Shown here in pieces: positions 11,896-22,235 of a stretch of 64,000 nt of DNA. The stretch is taken from positions 3,278,081 to 3,342,080 of the forward strand of contig JAPTYO010000020.1 in the NCBI GenBank assembly GCA_036873135.1. Direction: 5' to 3'. How positions within the stretch are numbered: position 1 is the first letter of the stretch; every line of letters starts with the position of its first letter. The position numbers and the translations under genes were made by a program. The notes under the pieces are model-generated. The model ran no database searches. It was given only the letters and a program-made list of their open reading frames with translations, and had not been told where the DNA came from. This stretch comes from Clarkia xantiana subsp. parviflora (Eukaryota; Streptophyta; Magnoliopsida; Myrtales; Onagraceae).

Positions 11896-12761
11896 TCTAG
11901 AGATAGACGCTTATGATATGAACGGAGGAATAAACTCCTTGTTGGTGTAGATAACAAATATGTTGGTGTTGTATACCATAACTCCCTTCTTGCATACAAT
12001 GCTTAGCTTGTATTGTTGAAGTAGATTTTTGTGCATAGGTTACTACTTGCCATCATTCCTGAGTAATAATCGTAGTGTAACATGTACCTACGAGTAGAGT
12101 TGCTTTTGTTAGATAGTCGCAATTTTTTATAAGTTTGCAAAAGTATAAAGTGATGAAATTTTCTTTTTAGTCATGCATATAATAAAGAAGTAAAGGGATT
12201 TGATACGAGGATTCCTTGTTTGTGTAGGAAACTTCCCTGATGGCGGACATGATGAGTGTAGATTATGGTAAGCATATGTTAGGTAGAATTGTCGAGCACT
12301 TGTCAGCTTGGTGCCCCCGAAGGTGCTTGGCGGTTGTATCGCTGTTTCCTGATTGTTTATATTGTTTTGACTTCTAATAGTGTATGACATGTCCTTGTGT
12401 ACTGCCCCCGGCTTGTTTATTATTGCGACATGATTTTTAGTCTTGCGCGTATAAAATGCTTGAGAATTTGTGTTGTTGACGCGAGGAATATGTGTGTAGT
12501 TGTTACTTGGCGTTATTCCAAGGTAATATGCGTCATAATAATGTACCTACGAAAGTAGATTTATCCTTTATTAGATATTTAGAGTTCTCACGACGGATTA
12601 CAAGAAAGTGTCTAGAGATCACTTCTTTTGAAAATTACTGAGGCTAATAAGCATGAGTTGTACTTAAACTTTTAAAAGATTGAACATAGATATGCGAAAA
12701 GGAGATAAGTAAGATAAAGGGATTGATGATGTGTTTGATATCCCCATAGGTGATTTGTTGG

Positions 12762-14348
12762 CTAGTTGATTCTGCCACGTGTCACATAGTTTCTCAATGC
12801 CTCTAGCGTGTTGAGCTCTTCAATCTCCTCTTTTGGGGATGGACAAAAGTTGATGTCATGTCCCCAGGTTTTACTTTGATTGTGTTGTTCTTCAACATCT
12901 TTGTCAAGGAAGGCAGTTGTTGGCTCATGTGGGCGGTGAGGTTTGTTTTCTGGGAGTGCATCCATACTCCAAAGATTGTAAAAGTCGTCACCATTGGTTC
13001 CATAAGTGACGTTGTTTTTCTGACGTTTGGCGGTAGGTGGATTATCGTCAACCATTTCTTTTCCTTTGCCTTTTTCCGAAGACTTGACACGAGGGCTCAT
13101 TTGATGCTTATTGCCATGGTCGATATACTTCCTCATTTTTCCTTTTGAGATCAAGTTGTTTACATGAGATCTTAAGCTGACACAGCCATCTGTCTCATGG
13201 CCGCACACTTCGTGATTCTCGCACCATTTGCTTTTATCTTTTCCCAAAGGGCCATTGCGGAAATTAAAGGGTTTTTTCCACAGCTTGGTCTTCTTCATTT
13301 CTCTTAGGATGACAGATAATGGTGTGTTCAGAGGAACATATATGGCGAGATTGGTATCTTTGAGCCTTTTGGCATCTGACTGGAATGGCTTCTTCTGGCG
13401 CGGTTGCCTATTTTCCCCGGAGATGTGTATTTCTTTTTCAATTATTGCCTTCAGGGTTCTTGTTGTCAATCCTGTGATTGGGATGTCGTCGCCACTAGCA
13501 GGTTTTTTCGGTCCGTCCTTGTGACAGATGTCGGCATCGTCTTGGCTTGTCCTCATGGAAGGATCTTCCTTGTGTACTTTGGATGACTCTGCTTGAGTCT
13601 TCTCTGAAGGGCTGTCACCTTGATCAATGAATTGCTTCAATTCGCCCTTGAGGATGATGTTGTTGGTTCGGAAGCGTAGACTGACGCAGTTATCGGTTTC
13701 GTGACCGAAGACCTCGTGGTTTTCACACCACTTGTCCTTGTCTTTTCCCAATTGGCCTTTCCTAAAGTTGTTTGGCTCTTTCCACATATTTGAGTTCTTC
13801 ATTTCCCTCAAAATTACAGATAGTGGGGCGTTCAAAGGAATGTGGTCGGCTATGTTTACTCCATTTGGCTTCTCGAAACCTCCTTGAAAAGGTCGCTTTG
13901 GCTGTGGTGTGTTTTGATGACTTGTGATTCGAGATTTTGTCCCTATTGTCTCAACTTGTTCGTTGATTGGAGGCAAAAAAGGTGACGGGTTGACATCTTT
14001 ATACTGGCGGGCTCCTTGGTTGGACGGAGGTGGGTGAGCTGCATATCTTTGGTTCTCTAGAGATTCGCTGAATGCGAGAAATTCTTCCAGTGCCGCCATC
14101 ATTGCTGGAGTAATGGTGGGCATCGGGTTTGTCCTCGTTCTTTGTTTGCCCTGCAGCATTTCTACCTGGGATTCAACTTCTGGTTTGAAACTAGGTGGAG
14201 GTGCGTGATGTTTGTTTTTTGGCTCCTTGCGCTGTGCGCCGGGCACATTGTCAATTGGTATGGATGAGGCTACAGAAGTAGCTCTTGGGGTGCGGGAGGG
14301 TCCTGACTGGCACCCAGCTGGAGTTTGGCCTCCTGTTGTTTTGTTCAT
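12762..14348 (-). CDS. Gag-derived protein with repeated CHHC knuckles
   Basis: A 528-residue ORF on the element's coding strand. The N-terminal part (to about residue 100) ends in TPAMMAALEEFLAFSESL, which is shared with the sister element's gag. Two copies of one module follow (about 151-245 and 318-412). Each has SVILREMK, a W-K/N-FR stretch and a knuckle C-x2-H-x4-H-x4-C (Cys208-Cys221; Cys376-Cys389). A third knuckle near the C-terminus (about 490-528) has lost residues. The canonical gag core seen in the sister element is absent, so it may bind nucleic acid but may not form particles. An upstream ATG near 14424 gives a gag-like N-terminus in another frame, so the original start appears cut off by a one-base shift near 14380. 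Confidence 0.75.
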   Translation of the reverse strand: MNKTTGGQTPAGCQSGPSRTPRATSVASSIPIDNVPGAQRKEPKNKHHAPPPSFKPEVESQVEMLQGKQRTRTNPMPTITPAMMAALEEFLAFSESLENQRYAAHPPPSNQGARQYKDVNPSPFLPPINEQVETIGTKSRITSHQNTPQPKRPFQGGFEKPNGVNIADHIPLNAPLSVILREMKNSNMWKEPNNFRKGQLGKDKDKWCENHEVFGHETDNCVSLRFRTNNIILKGELKQFIDQGDSPSEKTQAESSKVHKEDPSMRTSQDDADICHKDGPKKPASGDDIPITGLTTRTLKAIIEKEIHISGENRQPRQKKPFQSDAKRLKDTNLAIYVPLNTPLSVILREMKKTKLWKKPFNFRNGPLGKDKSKWCENHEVCGHETDGCVSLRSHVNNLISKGKMRKYIDHGNKHQMSPRVKSSEKGKGKEMVDDNPPTAKRQKNNVTYGTNGDDFYNLWSMDALPENKPHRPHEPTTAFLDKDVEEQHNQSKTWGHDINFCPSPKEEIEELNTLEALRNYVTRGRIN

Positions 14349-14456
14349 CGGGGAGTTCCTGGGATGTCCGGGTCCTTTCCTTGGGTTTTTTCACCTCTTC
14401 GGGAGGGTTGTGATCACTTGCCATTGTTTCTGTGGTACTGTAGCTTTTTGTTCGAA

Positions 14457-14473
14457 TCGCGGAGACGGCGCCA
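14457..14473 (-). other. Primer binding site of the gag-only element
   Basis: Reading on the minus strand, TGGCGCCGTCTCCGCGA begins two bases after the 5' LTR. Sites starting TGGCGCCGT occur in many plant gypsy elements and pair with a tRNA 3' end (often tRNA-Asp in this group; from general knowledge). Confidence 0.8.
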
Positions 14474-14474
14474 A

Positions 14475-15378
14475 TGTTGCGTCCGGGACGACTGAGGTCA
14501 CGAGGACGCGTCTGAGGTTGTGCGGGTGTGACCCTTCCGACGGAGGTTGTGACCCGGCAAGGTGGTGACCCGGTAAGGCTGTGACCCGGCGAGGTTGTGA
14601 CCCGGCAAGGTTGTGACCCGGCAAGGTTGTGACCCGGCAAGGCTGTGACCCGGCGAGGTTGTGACCCGGTGATTCTGCGTCTCGGGCGTCGGATCCTGCG
14701 CAAAGGACCAATGCTAGCACGGAGAGGGGGGTGGTGCTAGCGGAGCCCTCTCCGATGCCTAAGTTACTATAGTGGCAAAAGGGTAATTTCTAGAGAGAGA
14801 GAATTCTAGAGAGAAGTCAGAGCTCAAAATACCAAAGTTGGGCAAATGAGAGAGTGAGTGAAAATGGGTGGCCAAGGTCTCCTATTTATAGGCTTCCTTG
14901 AGACCGGACCCGGTTTTATAGCGGTTTGACGACGGTTCAAGAAAACAAGCGGGAACCGTTGTCCATATTGGTAATACATGAGCTTGATTTCTCTACACGT
15001 AACGGCGATCGCGGACACGGTAATCGCGGATACGACAATCGCACAATACCCGTGGCGCAACCCGGACCTCGTCGAAATTGGGCAATTCGGCGAGGTCCGG
15101 ATTGCCGTGCGATCCGGACCTCCGGATTGCCGTGCGATCCGGACCTCCGGATTGCGCAATCCGGATGTCCGGATTGCTTGCAACCCGGACGTCCGGGTTG
15201 CTGCAACCCGGAGGTCCGGATTGCACCGCAATCCGGATGTCCGGTCCGGAAACGCGTAAATACGTTTCCGGACCGTTTTGACCCTTGGGAGACGCTTTTC
15301 CGAGACGAGATGTAATTTTTGACGTGTTTGCGAGGCCCGAAGCGTAAATACGAACCCGAATTGGACACTTATCCATCA
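14475..15378 (-). repeat. 5' LTR of the gag-only element
   Basis: 904 bp, begins TG and ends CA. On the minus strand it holds a TATAAATAGG motif near 14880-14889, the likely promoter. It carries eight 16-bp GTGACCCGG units (about 14545-14670) and an expanded cluster of TCCGGATTGC motifs (about 15095-15230) that accounts for the extra 66 bp over the other LTR. Confidence 0.93.
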
Positions 15379-15383
15379 TTATA

Positions 15384-16106
15384 TATACATCATCCTAAAA
15401 GTATAATTTTTATAATAATTTATCGTAAAAGATATATTTCTTTCATATAATAATATAATATAATACGTAAAATATATAAAAATATATATGCATTAAAATA
15501 ATATAATATTTTGTAGTAATTATTTTCCATATTTAATAATTTGAAATGTTATACTATTTCAAAATTTAGAATTAACGGTTATTCAACATGGTAACATATA
15601 AACAAATTAGATCTGGAAATTTCGAAATTGATTCAAAGTTAAAAAGTAGTAATTTTGGTTCGTGTCGTTATTTATGTTACATAATATTCAAAATGACTGA
15701 TTACGGCTCTTGTCTATCTGACTTAGCGTAACCGAATATATATACAATCAAAGAGATGAGCAACACAATCGAATAAAATAATATTAAAAAGTTGGCACCG
15801 ACATGAACAGTAACTTGGGAGTTCCTACTAGTAGGCACTGTCCCACTTCACTATTCACTCAATAATGGCAAAACAGTAATATTAGTAATCTTAGTCACGC
15901 CTAGTGGCGCCTAGTCAGCGTCCAGTGGCAAAAATTGGAACTAGGCACTCCCATTTTGGAACAAGGCACTCCTATTGAGAATGCAAGTGCCTATTTAATC
16001 ATTACCAGTAGGGACCAACAATAAATGGCACTAGGCACTCTCTACAATAATAAATTTACAACATGGAACTAGGAACTAGGCACTAAGCACTACTATTGGA
16101 AGTGCT
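15384..16106. other. Right part of the block split by the LTR element
   Basis: AT-rich sequence continuing from 7017. From about 15805 it holds many GGCACT/AGGCACTC motifs and ends in TTGGAAGTGCTC directly before TTA. That end matches the terminus of the Harbinger-type MITE at 47367-48810, but no matching left end was found here. Confidence 0.5.
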
Positions 16107-16188
16107 CTTAGGCCGTTGGGCTTACCGTGCCATGAGTCTCCAGCCCATAAAAATAGTAGACCTGAAAATTAAAAATCCAAAACATATA
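16107..16188. repeat. 82-bp direct repeat, copy 2
   Basis: Appears identical to 5822-5903 and in the same orientation. The left neighbour is a MITE-like end; the right neighbour is AT-rich host sequence. Confidence 0.9.
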
Positions 16189-19100
16189 ATAATAATGATT
16201 ATAAACATTAAATATTGTTAATGTCCTATTTAATAAAGAAAGATATAGTGGAAGAGGTGTTAAGGAAGTTTACTTGGCAAGTTGGTAGTTGAACAGGTTA
16301 TATACTGACTAGAGTGACATTGAGAAGGAACCACAATACCCATATATGTTTGTTTAATAAGAGGGTGTTATAAGGGTATTCATTAGGATTACAATATACG
16401 AATATTATGTTTATTCTACACCTAAAATAATTATATTCGTACTGTGTCATCTCGTAAAGAGTAAATGTAAAATATTGAACTTGTTTAAGAGTACAACACT
16501 CATAGTATGCTTACTCCACACTTAGAATAATTTCCGCTCGCACTGAGCCTGTAAAAGTAAAGTGTTTAATAATATTTTTTTAATTTCTACGACTCTAATA
16601 GAATTTGAAACTAAAAATCTGATTAAATAATAAGTTGTTGAACTATTTCACAGTAAAATTACATGATTAACAGTAACAAAATCAATAGCATGTCTCCAAT
16701 CACTTACTAGACTCATAATAAATTATCTCCAATACTATCGATGTAAATTACCTACGATGGATTGATTGATAAGAATAATAATTATAAATAAAAAAAAGTA
16801 AGTGGCAACTATGCAACACGATGATAGAAAATAATTTGTGTTGCATACCGATTCTTCAATATATATTGTTGTTGAATATGTATGGTGCCAATTGCACATC
16901 TGGAGTGAGCTACTTCAATGACTTCTCCTCACGTAGGAAGGAAACAATGACCAATTCCTTCCCTTCTTCTAGTGTCTTGTAGTATCTAAGTGAGGCCAAC
17001 AATTTGTAGACAATACTATATATCATTATGAGCTGCCATATATATAATAATTATAAATAAATAATAATCCACACAAATAGTGTAACGGTTGACTATACTT
17101 TATAAATATATATTTATATTCTCAAAGTTGGGGTTTACTTGCTTCCAACAAACATGGTAGGTTAAGTGGCTCTCAAGCTACTCTGCCTCTTACTTTCTCC
17201 TTCCCTCCTAACCGGTAAATCATTTCCTATTTTACACAATGTTTCTGAATCGAAATTGTGAAGAAAAAAAATTATACATATAAAAAAAATTATCGTAAAC
17301 AATTTATTAGATGTTTAATTAGTCCGTCGAGTACCGATACACAAATATATCAGTATTTTTTTTCTTGTGTTAAATGTACTTTTTGTACTGCTTCTTTGGA
17401 CAAAATCCACTTTTGATACCGCTTATATATTTTTTTTTGGTATAATTTTGGTACCAGCACTTTCAACTTTGTACCATTTTGGTACCACCGTTAACTTTCG
17501 GTCCGATTTGGCTGTTAATTGTTATGTGTCGTGCACGTGAGTAGCTCTAAACTTCTAATTTTGTCCATCTTATAGACTTCTAATTGTTAACTTTCGGTCC
17601 GATTTGGCTGTTAATTGTCAATTTAGTCCATCTTATAGACTTATACATTCCTAACTTTTAATTTGTTCAATTTAGTCATAAATTTAAAAACCGAACCCCT
17701 AAACCAAATTGACCTAGCCCAATTAGGTTCAAATGGGACCTAGCCCCAGTTAGGTTTAGTTAGGACCTAGCCCAATGGGGTTCTATTGGGGCTAGGTCTC
17801 AATTGACTAGCCGGATCCAACTTAAGACTAATTTTTTTTTTTCAAGCTTATTATATTACTGCTGCATATATAATCACATCCTCAACAAGCTTTCCTTGTA
17901 ATTTTTTTTTTTTAAATAAAAAGGAAAAAAAATCTGTGTGAGATGGAAGCAAGAGGTGAGGAGGTGCGATACTAGTGGGGTTTAATTGTCAGAGTAGAAA
18001 ATTATAAATTATTGTGAAGTGATGCTTCGTCTCCCTTCTAACCAATTTTCTAAATATCTTTTATATTTCGATAATATTCTTTTACGTGCCGCTCACAACT
18101 CAACTATATTTCTTCACTATAATGCATCATCACTCCAAATCTCTCAATATCTATCTATCATTGGAATTAAGCATAAATACTACATCTTCATTGATATTTT
18201 TTTTTTTGTTTAAATAAAATTTTAGGGTAATAATTGGGCAAATTTTGGTCCTATTGACATCCATAATTAAACCTATATTTTTTGAACTACATTTTTACTA
18301 TTTTAATGTACTATAGGAAACCCAGCAATTTTTTGCTTTTTTGGGGGAATGGCATATCCCTAAAGTTGGAATTATTGTCATATTATCCACAAAAATTAAA
18401 AGACTAAATGATAAAATATAGGAACCCAAATGATTGGGACTACTAGCTAGCAAGAAAGGGTTATACTTATTAGTTAATAGGCAATCCAGTTCATGTCTGT
18501 ACACTAAGTGGCACTGGTACATAATTGGGTAGTTGGATTAACTAATAAAAAAACCATTTAAAAATTTAACACTTTATTTAGCTAGAAAGGGTCAACACCC
18601 TAGAAGTTGAGTACTGATCATAAAACTGAGAAAAACCAAAAGTTAAGGAAAGGTAAAGGTTACAAAATAATTAAGCAATTACAGTTGGGTTAATTATAAT
18701 CTTTTTTTTTATTAGAATAAATAATCAAAACTAATTAGGGGTAATGAATAATTAGGATCATGAGGGTGGTACTAGAACATCACTAGCTAGGGCATTGATA
18801 TCAACATTATTACCATGAAACACCCCCCATTATATTCCTCATGTCTCAGCTTTCAACTATGTACTTAAATAATTTAAGGGAATTTAACTTAATTAGTAAA
18901 TCAACTATACATGTTTAGTGATTTAACTTTTTTTTTGTTACTAATTGATACTTTAACTATTGTAGTTGTACTGGTTTCTATGGTAGACTTAAATAAATCA
19001 ATTTATATGGAGAAATGTCATGAGCAAACTATGTAACTTCATATTTACTTAATTATATGGAATGAGTTTTAATCTAGGTTAGGCGAATCCTGGGCTAAGT

Positions 19101-20307
19101 TTATCGAGGCGTGCTCCACGAGTTATAAAAATAAAAATTATAAAAGTTAGAGATTTTAGTTAATTATAAAGTACATTTTAGAGATATACTGTATATGTGA
19201 ACTATCATAACATGTACATGACATTTTTCCATTACGGTGTTAAGAAAATTGATTACCATAATAATACTTACGATAGTTAATAAAAAAAGTTACATCACTA
19301 AAAACACAAACCTAATATAATTAAGGTACCTAATTAGATTATTTTCCCTTAATTTAATTAATTATCTAGTAGTTTGTTCCAAAAACTAATTATTATTTTT
19401 TGGGCCAAAAACTATCTATTGGACAAATTAAAGTGAACTGTAAAAAAGTGTATGCAAACATAAACAAGTGTCTGGTAAACCACCTTAGGTGTGGTGGGTT
19501 AAGAATAGAACATAACATGCTTTTTCCATGCAACTAATTAAACCTTAATTTTGGTGTGAAATGGTTGTTGTATTATCTAACCCCTAAACTTAGTGCAAAA
19601 ACAGACTGAATATGTGAGATTTACCTTGCACTTCCTCTATTTTTGCACTCTTTTAGTTATTCCTTTGCTATATTTTTCCTGAACTTACACAAAAATCATC
19701 ACATTTACACACTCTGCAAGAAAAGTAATATCAGTCACAAATTATGTGGGTAATGCAAATGACGAATCTATTAAGACATAAGAGGTAGTAATTCCCTCAA
19801 CTTTTAATAATATATATATATATAATTTGATCCTAAAAATTTATTTTTCTAGATTTGACTATTTAAAAATTTATATTTGTCTTCCTTAATTTTTTGTTAC
19901 ATTAATTGTTTACCCCTGGGTAAATTCTTACTACACACCTGAACAAAATTTCTGATCTCGTTCCTAGTTATGTAAGAATTTTTTTGGCATTACAAAATTG
20001 TTTCCACAATTTCGGATCAGAAATATTAATGTTAAAACTCTTCTCAATGTATCGTTTTTAGTAGAACTCGAAATTGGTTTACCCCTATAAATGCAACTTG
20101 ATTTACTAGTTGTTCTAACCAACTATTATGCAAGAGTATAGTTAAACATTTTCTCAATTTTTAAAAAAAGTATAGTCTTGGCATATTTTTTTTTAAAAAT
20201 ATTCTTCATAAGTTAACTGTTGCATTGCCATTGGGTATACACAGTTTGACTCCAAACAATACCTCTCATTCCTTCTTCTTCTTCATTACATCAATCTCAT
20301 TCCATCA
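16189..20307. other. Long intergenic region
   Basis: About 4.1 kb, AT-rich, with no supported gene. It includes a direct repeat near 17490-17617, short TAG-rich degenerate stretches (17690-17820, CCTAGCCC motifs), poly-T and poly-A runs, and the upstream region of the zinc-finger gene. ORFs here are short and low in complexity. Confidence 0.6.
17490..17617. repeat. 32-bp direct repeat, 96-bp offset
   Basis: A 32-bp stretch including TTTCGGTCCGATTTGGCTG lies at 17490-17521 and again at 17586-17617. A neighbouring motif (GTCCATCTTATAGACTT) is also present twice, suggesting a partial tandem duplication. Confidence 0.75.
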
Positions 20308-20324
20308 CTATATATAATTATATA
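20308..20324 (+). promoter_or_regulatory. Probable TATA region of the zinc-finger gene
   Basis: A run of TATATA-type sequence about 75 bases before the start codon, followed by a CT-rich leader (20339-20380) typical of plant 5' UTRs. Confidence 0.5.
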
Positions 20325-20395
20325 CCACTGAAGCACCTCTCAAGCTTACTTACCTTCTCTCTCTACTTTCTCTCTCTAAAAGATCACAGACCGCC

Positions 20396-21256
20396 ATGGA
20401 TGCAACATATCAAGAACCTACCACCTTCGGAGCAAAGGAACTACACAAGAGGAAAAGAACCAAACGTCAAAGGTCTCAATCTCTGTCGCATCTTCCATCC
20501 GTCGTCGTTTCAGACAAGCCGACCCGTAGAAGCGACAGTGTGGAGCCGACCGGAGAAACCGAAGATCGATTTTGCAATGAGGAGGAAGACATGGCCAACT
20601 GCTTGATGCTCCTGGCAAGAGGCGGCCTGCAAATCGTGAAAAATGGCGAAGAAGAAGAAGACCGCCATGGAAATGACCAAAATGACCCTAAGTTTAGCAG
20701 CAAGCGCTACGTGGAAGATTCTGGATACTTCGTGTATCAGTGCAAGACCTGCGACAAGTCCTTCCCTTCCTTCCAAGCCCTCGGCGGCCACCGGGCCAGC
20801 CACAAGAAGCCCAAGACCGACAAACGCCCGCCGCCGCTCGATTTTCCGACCGCCGCCGCGAGAAACGGCGCCGGCGGGTTGTGCGTATCGGATGACGACG
20901 ACGTGTTGGCGCTGCAGTTGATGATGAACAACGCGGCCATCCAAAAGCCGCCGCCGGTGGTGAAAGTCCATGAGTGTTCGATCTGTGGGGCGGAATTCAG
21001 CTCCGGCCAGGCCCTCGGCGGCCACATGAGGCGGCACCGGCCACCACCTGTTGTATCTTCTTCTTCGCTTACCCCGCCGACTCCAGAATCGGAAGAACCG
21101 GCGAGAAACAAGTTTGGATCATCGTCGTCAAATCTTGATTTGGATCTAAACCTACCGGCGCCGGAAGATGATCAAGAATCGGGATCCGTTTTGTCGTTCG
21201 AATCGAGGGCTGGATTGGTGTTGTCGATTCCAGCTATGGTGGGTTGTCACTACTAA
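20396..21256 (+). CDS. C2H2 zinc-finger repressor, ZAT5-like (C1-2i)
   Basis: A single-exon gene for 286 residues; the ATG sits in a strong context (GCCATGG). In order: a basic B-box KRKRTKRQR (about 19-27), likely nuclear targeting; an L-box [12 protein letters not shown] (63-74); finger 1 with Cys116, Cys119, His132, His136 and the plant hallmark QALGGH; an acidic/Ala linker; finger 2 with Cys194, Cys197, His210, His214 and a second QALGGH; and a DLN/EAR repression motif LDLDLNLP (about 247-254). This layout defines the ZAT family, whose members bind short AGT-type sites and repress stress- and defence-related genes by recruiting corepressors through the EAR motif. The basic start and L-box spacing fit ZAT5 best; ZAT14/ZAT18-type relatives are the alternative. 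Confidence 0.93.
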   Translation: MDATYQEPTTFGAKELHKRKRTKRQRSQSLSHLPSVVVSDKPTRRSDSVEPTGETEDRFCNEEEDMANCLMLLARGGLQIVKNGEEEEDRHGNDQNDPKFSSKRYVEDSGYFVYQCKTCDKSFPSFQALGGHRASHKKPKTDKRPPPLDFPTAAARNGAGGLCVSDDDDVLALQLMMNNAAIQKPPPVVKVHECSICGAEFSSGQALGGHMRRHRPPPVVSSSSLTPPTPESEEPARNKFGSSSSNLDLDLNLPAPEDDQESGSVLSFESRAGLVLSIPAMVGCHY

Positions 21257-21664
21257 GTTTTTTTTTTAAAAAAATATTCGATTTTTTTATGATATTCTTC
21301 TTCTTCGTCTGTTTGATGACGGATGATTAAACAAAACAGCCATTGATCATGGCTGCATTTTGATGTTCTTGGCTTCACAGTTATACATTAAAGAAAAACT
21401 GTAGATTCTTTGATTTGGTTCTTTTCGATCGTTTCCTTTGTATGGATGCTTATGGGGGCAGTTTTTTTTTTGTCAAAAGAAGTAAGTCATGGAGTTTCAT
21501 ACGTCTCTTGTTCATGTAAAGTGCATGATCCTTTTTTAGCCTTTCTTTTTTATTGATAAACTAAAGGAATAGACTAGCATTGGTATCCATGTACTCATTC
21601 TCTTACGTAATTTTTTTTAATAAATTAAAGTAATGAGCTACTAATGGCGATCGTAGACCGAATC

Positions 21665-22045
21665 TGCAACGTTATGTTCGAATTATCATGTTCATTTATA
21701 AAAATATCATACATTTAAACAATCAGCACAATAGCCCATTCCGTCGTAGACTCATCTTGCTACGTAATGTTCGAACTATCGTGTTCATTTACAAAATTAT
21801 CATACATTTAAACAATCAGCGCAACAGCCCATTCCGTTATAGACTCATCCTGTTACGTAATGTTCAAACTATCATGTTCACTTGCAAGAATATCATTTAG
21901 CGCAACAGCACATTCTGCTACGTATTCAGACTATCCTGTTTAATTGGTAGCATATCATGCATTTGAACAACCAACACATGCATATAGCCCGTCAATGTAG
22001 CATCACTCATCACGTTACGTATTCGGGCTCTCTTACCAATACATG
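21665..22045. repeat. 93-bp degenerate tandem repeat
   Basis: Units starting ATGTTCGAA or similar recur at 21674, 21767 and 21860 (93-bp period), then decay into related sequence up to about 22045. The period is a multiple of three, which produces a short repetitive ORF that is not a gene. Confidence 0.8.
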
Positions 22046-22104
22046 CATTGACCCCGTCAACGTAGCACCACGTACATCCTATTATAGTCGAAAGGTCAGC
22101 ATGT

Positions 22105-22235
22105 TAGGCACTATTCATTTCCCCCGTAAATGATTTTAATCAACACTGAGGGATTCAAACTCGTAACCCTAGAGTCAAATCGTATAGGAGTGACCATTCT
22201 CAACCACTAGACCACAAATGCTAGTGTTTTATTTT
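22105..22235 (-). mobile_element. Possible tRNA-derived SINE fragment
   Basis: On the minus strand there is an A-box-like TGGTCTAGTGG followed about 45 bases later by a B-box-like GTTTGAATCCC, the spacing of a tRNA-type Pol III promoter. Ends and tail were not resolved. Confidence 0.4.

Larger units (their letters stand above)
7018..15378 (-). mobile_element. Complete non-autonomous LTR retrotransposon (gag-only)
   Basis: A full element on the minus strand: 5' LTR 14475-15378, primer site 14457-14473, gag-derived ORF 14348-12762, a long non-coding part with four tandem arrays (8.5-11.9 kb), a polypurine tract beside 7855, and 3' LTR 7018-7855. Both LTRs run TG...CA. The flanks carry a perfect 5-bp duplication, TTATA (7013-7017 and 15379-15383). 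No protease, reverse transcriptase, RNase H or integrase was recognised, so it must rely on another element to move. Primer site, gag knuckles and non-coding modules relate it to the elements at 31560-45935 and 63156 onward. It resembles Ty3/gypsy, probably Tat-lineage, gag-only derivatives. Very similar LTRs suggest fairly recent insertion. Confidence 0.92.

Noticed and set aside
14251..14703. Arg/Pro-rich open frame across the 5' LTR of the gag-only element
   Set aside because: Produced by the eight 16-bp GTGACCCGG units read in several frames; it only touches the gag start at its end.
14824..15379. Overlapping Arg/Ser-rich frames in the LTR
   Set aside because: Artefacts of TCCGGATTGC palindromic repeats, open on both strands.
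20418..21111. Antisense frames opposite the ZAT gene
   Set aside because: Shadows of a GC-rich coding exon; the sense frame carries all diagnostic motifs.
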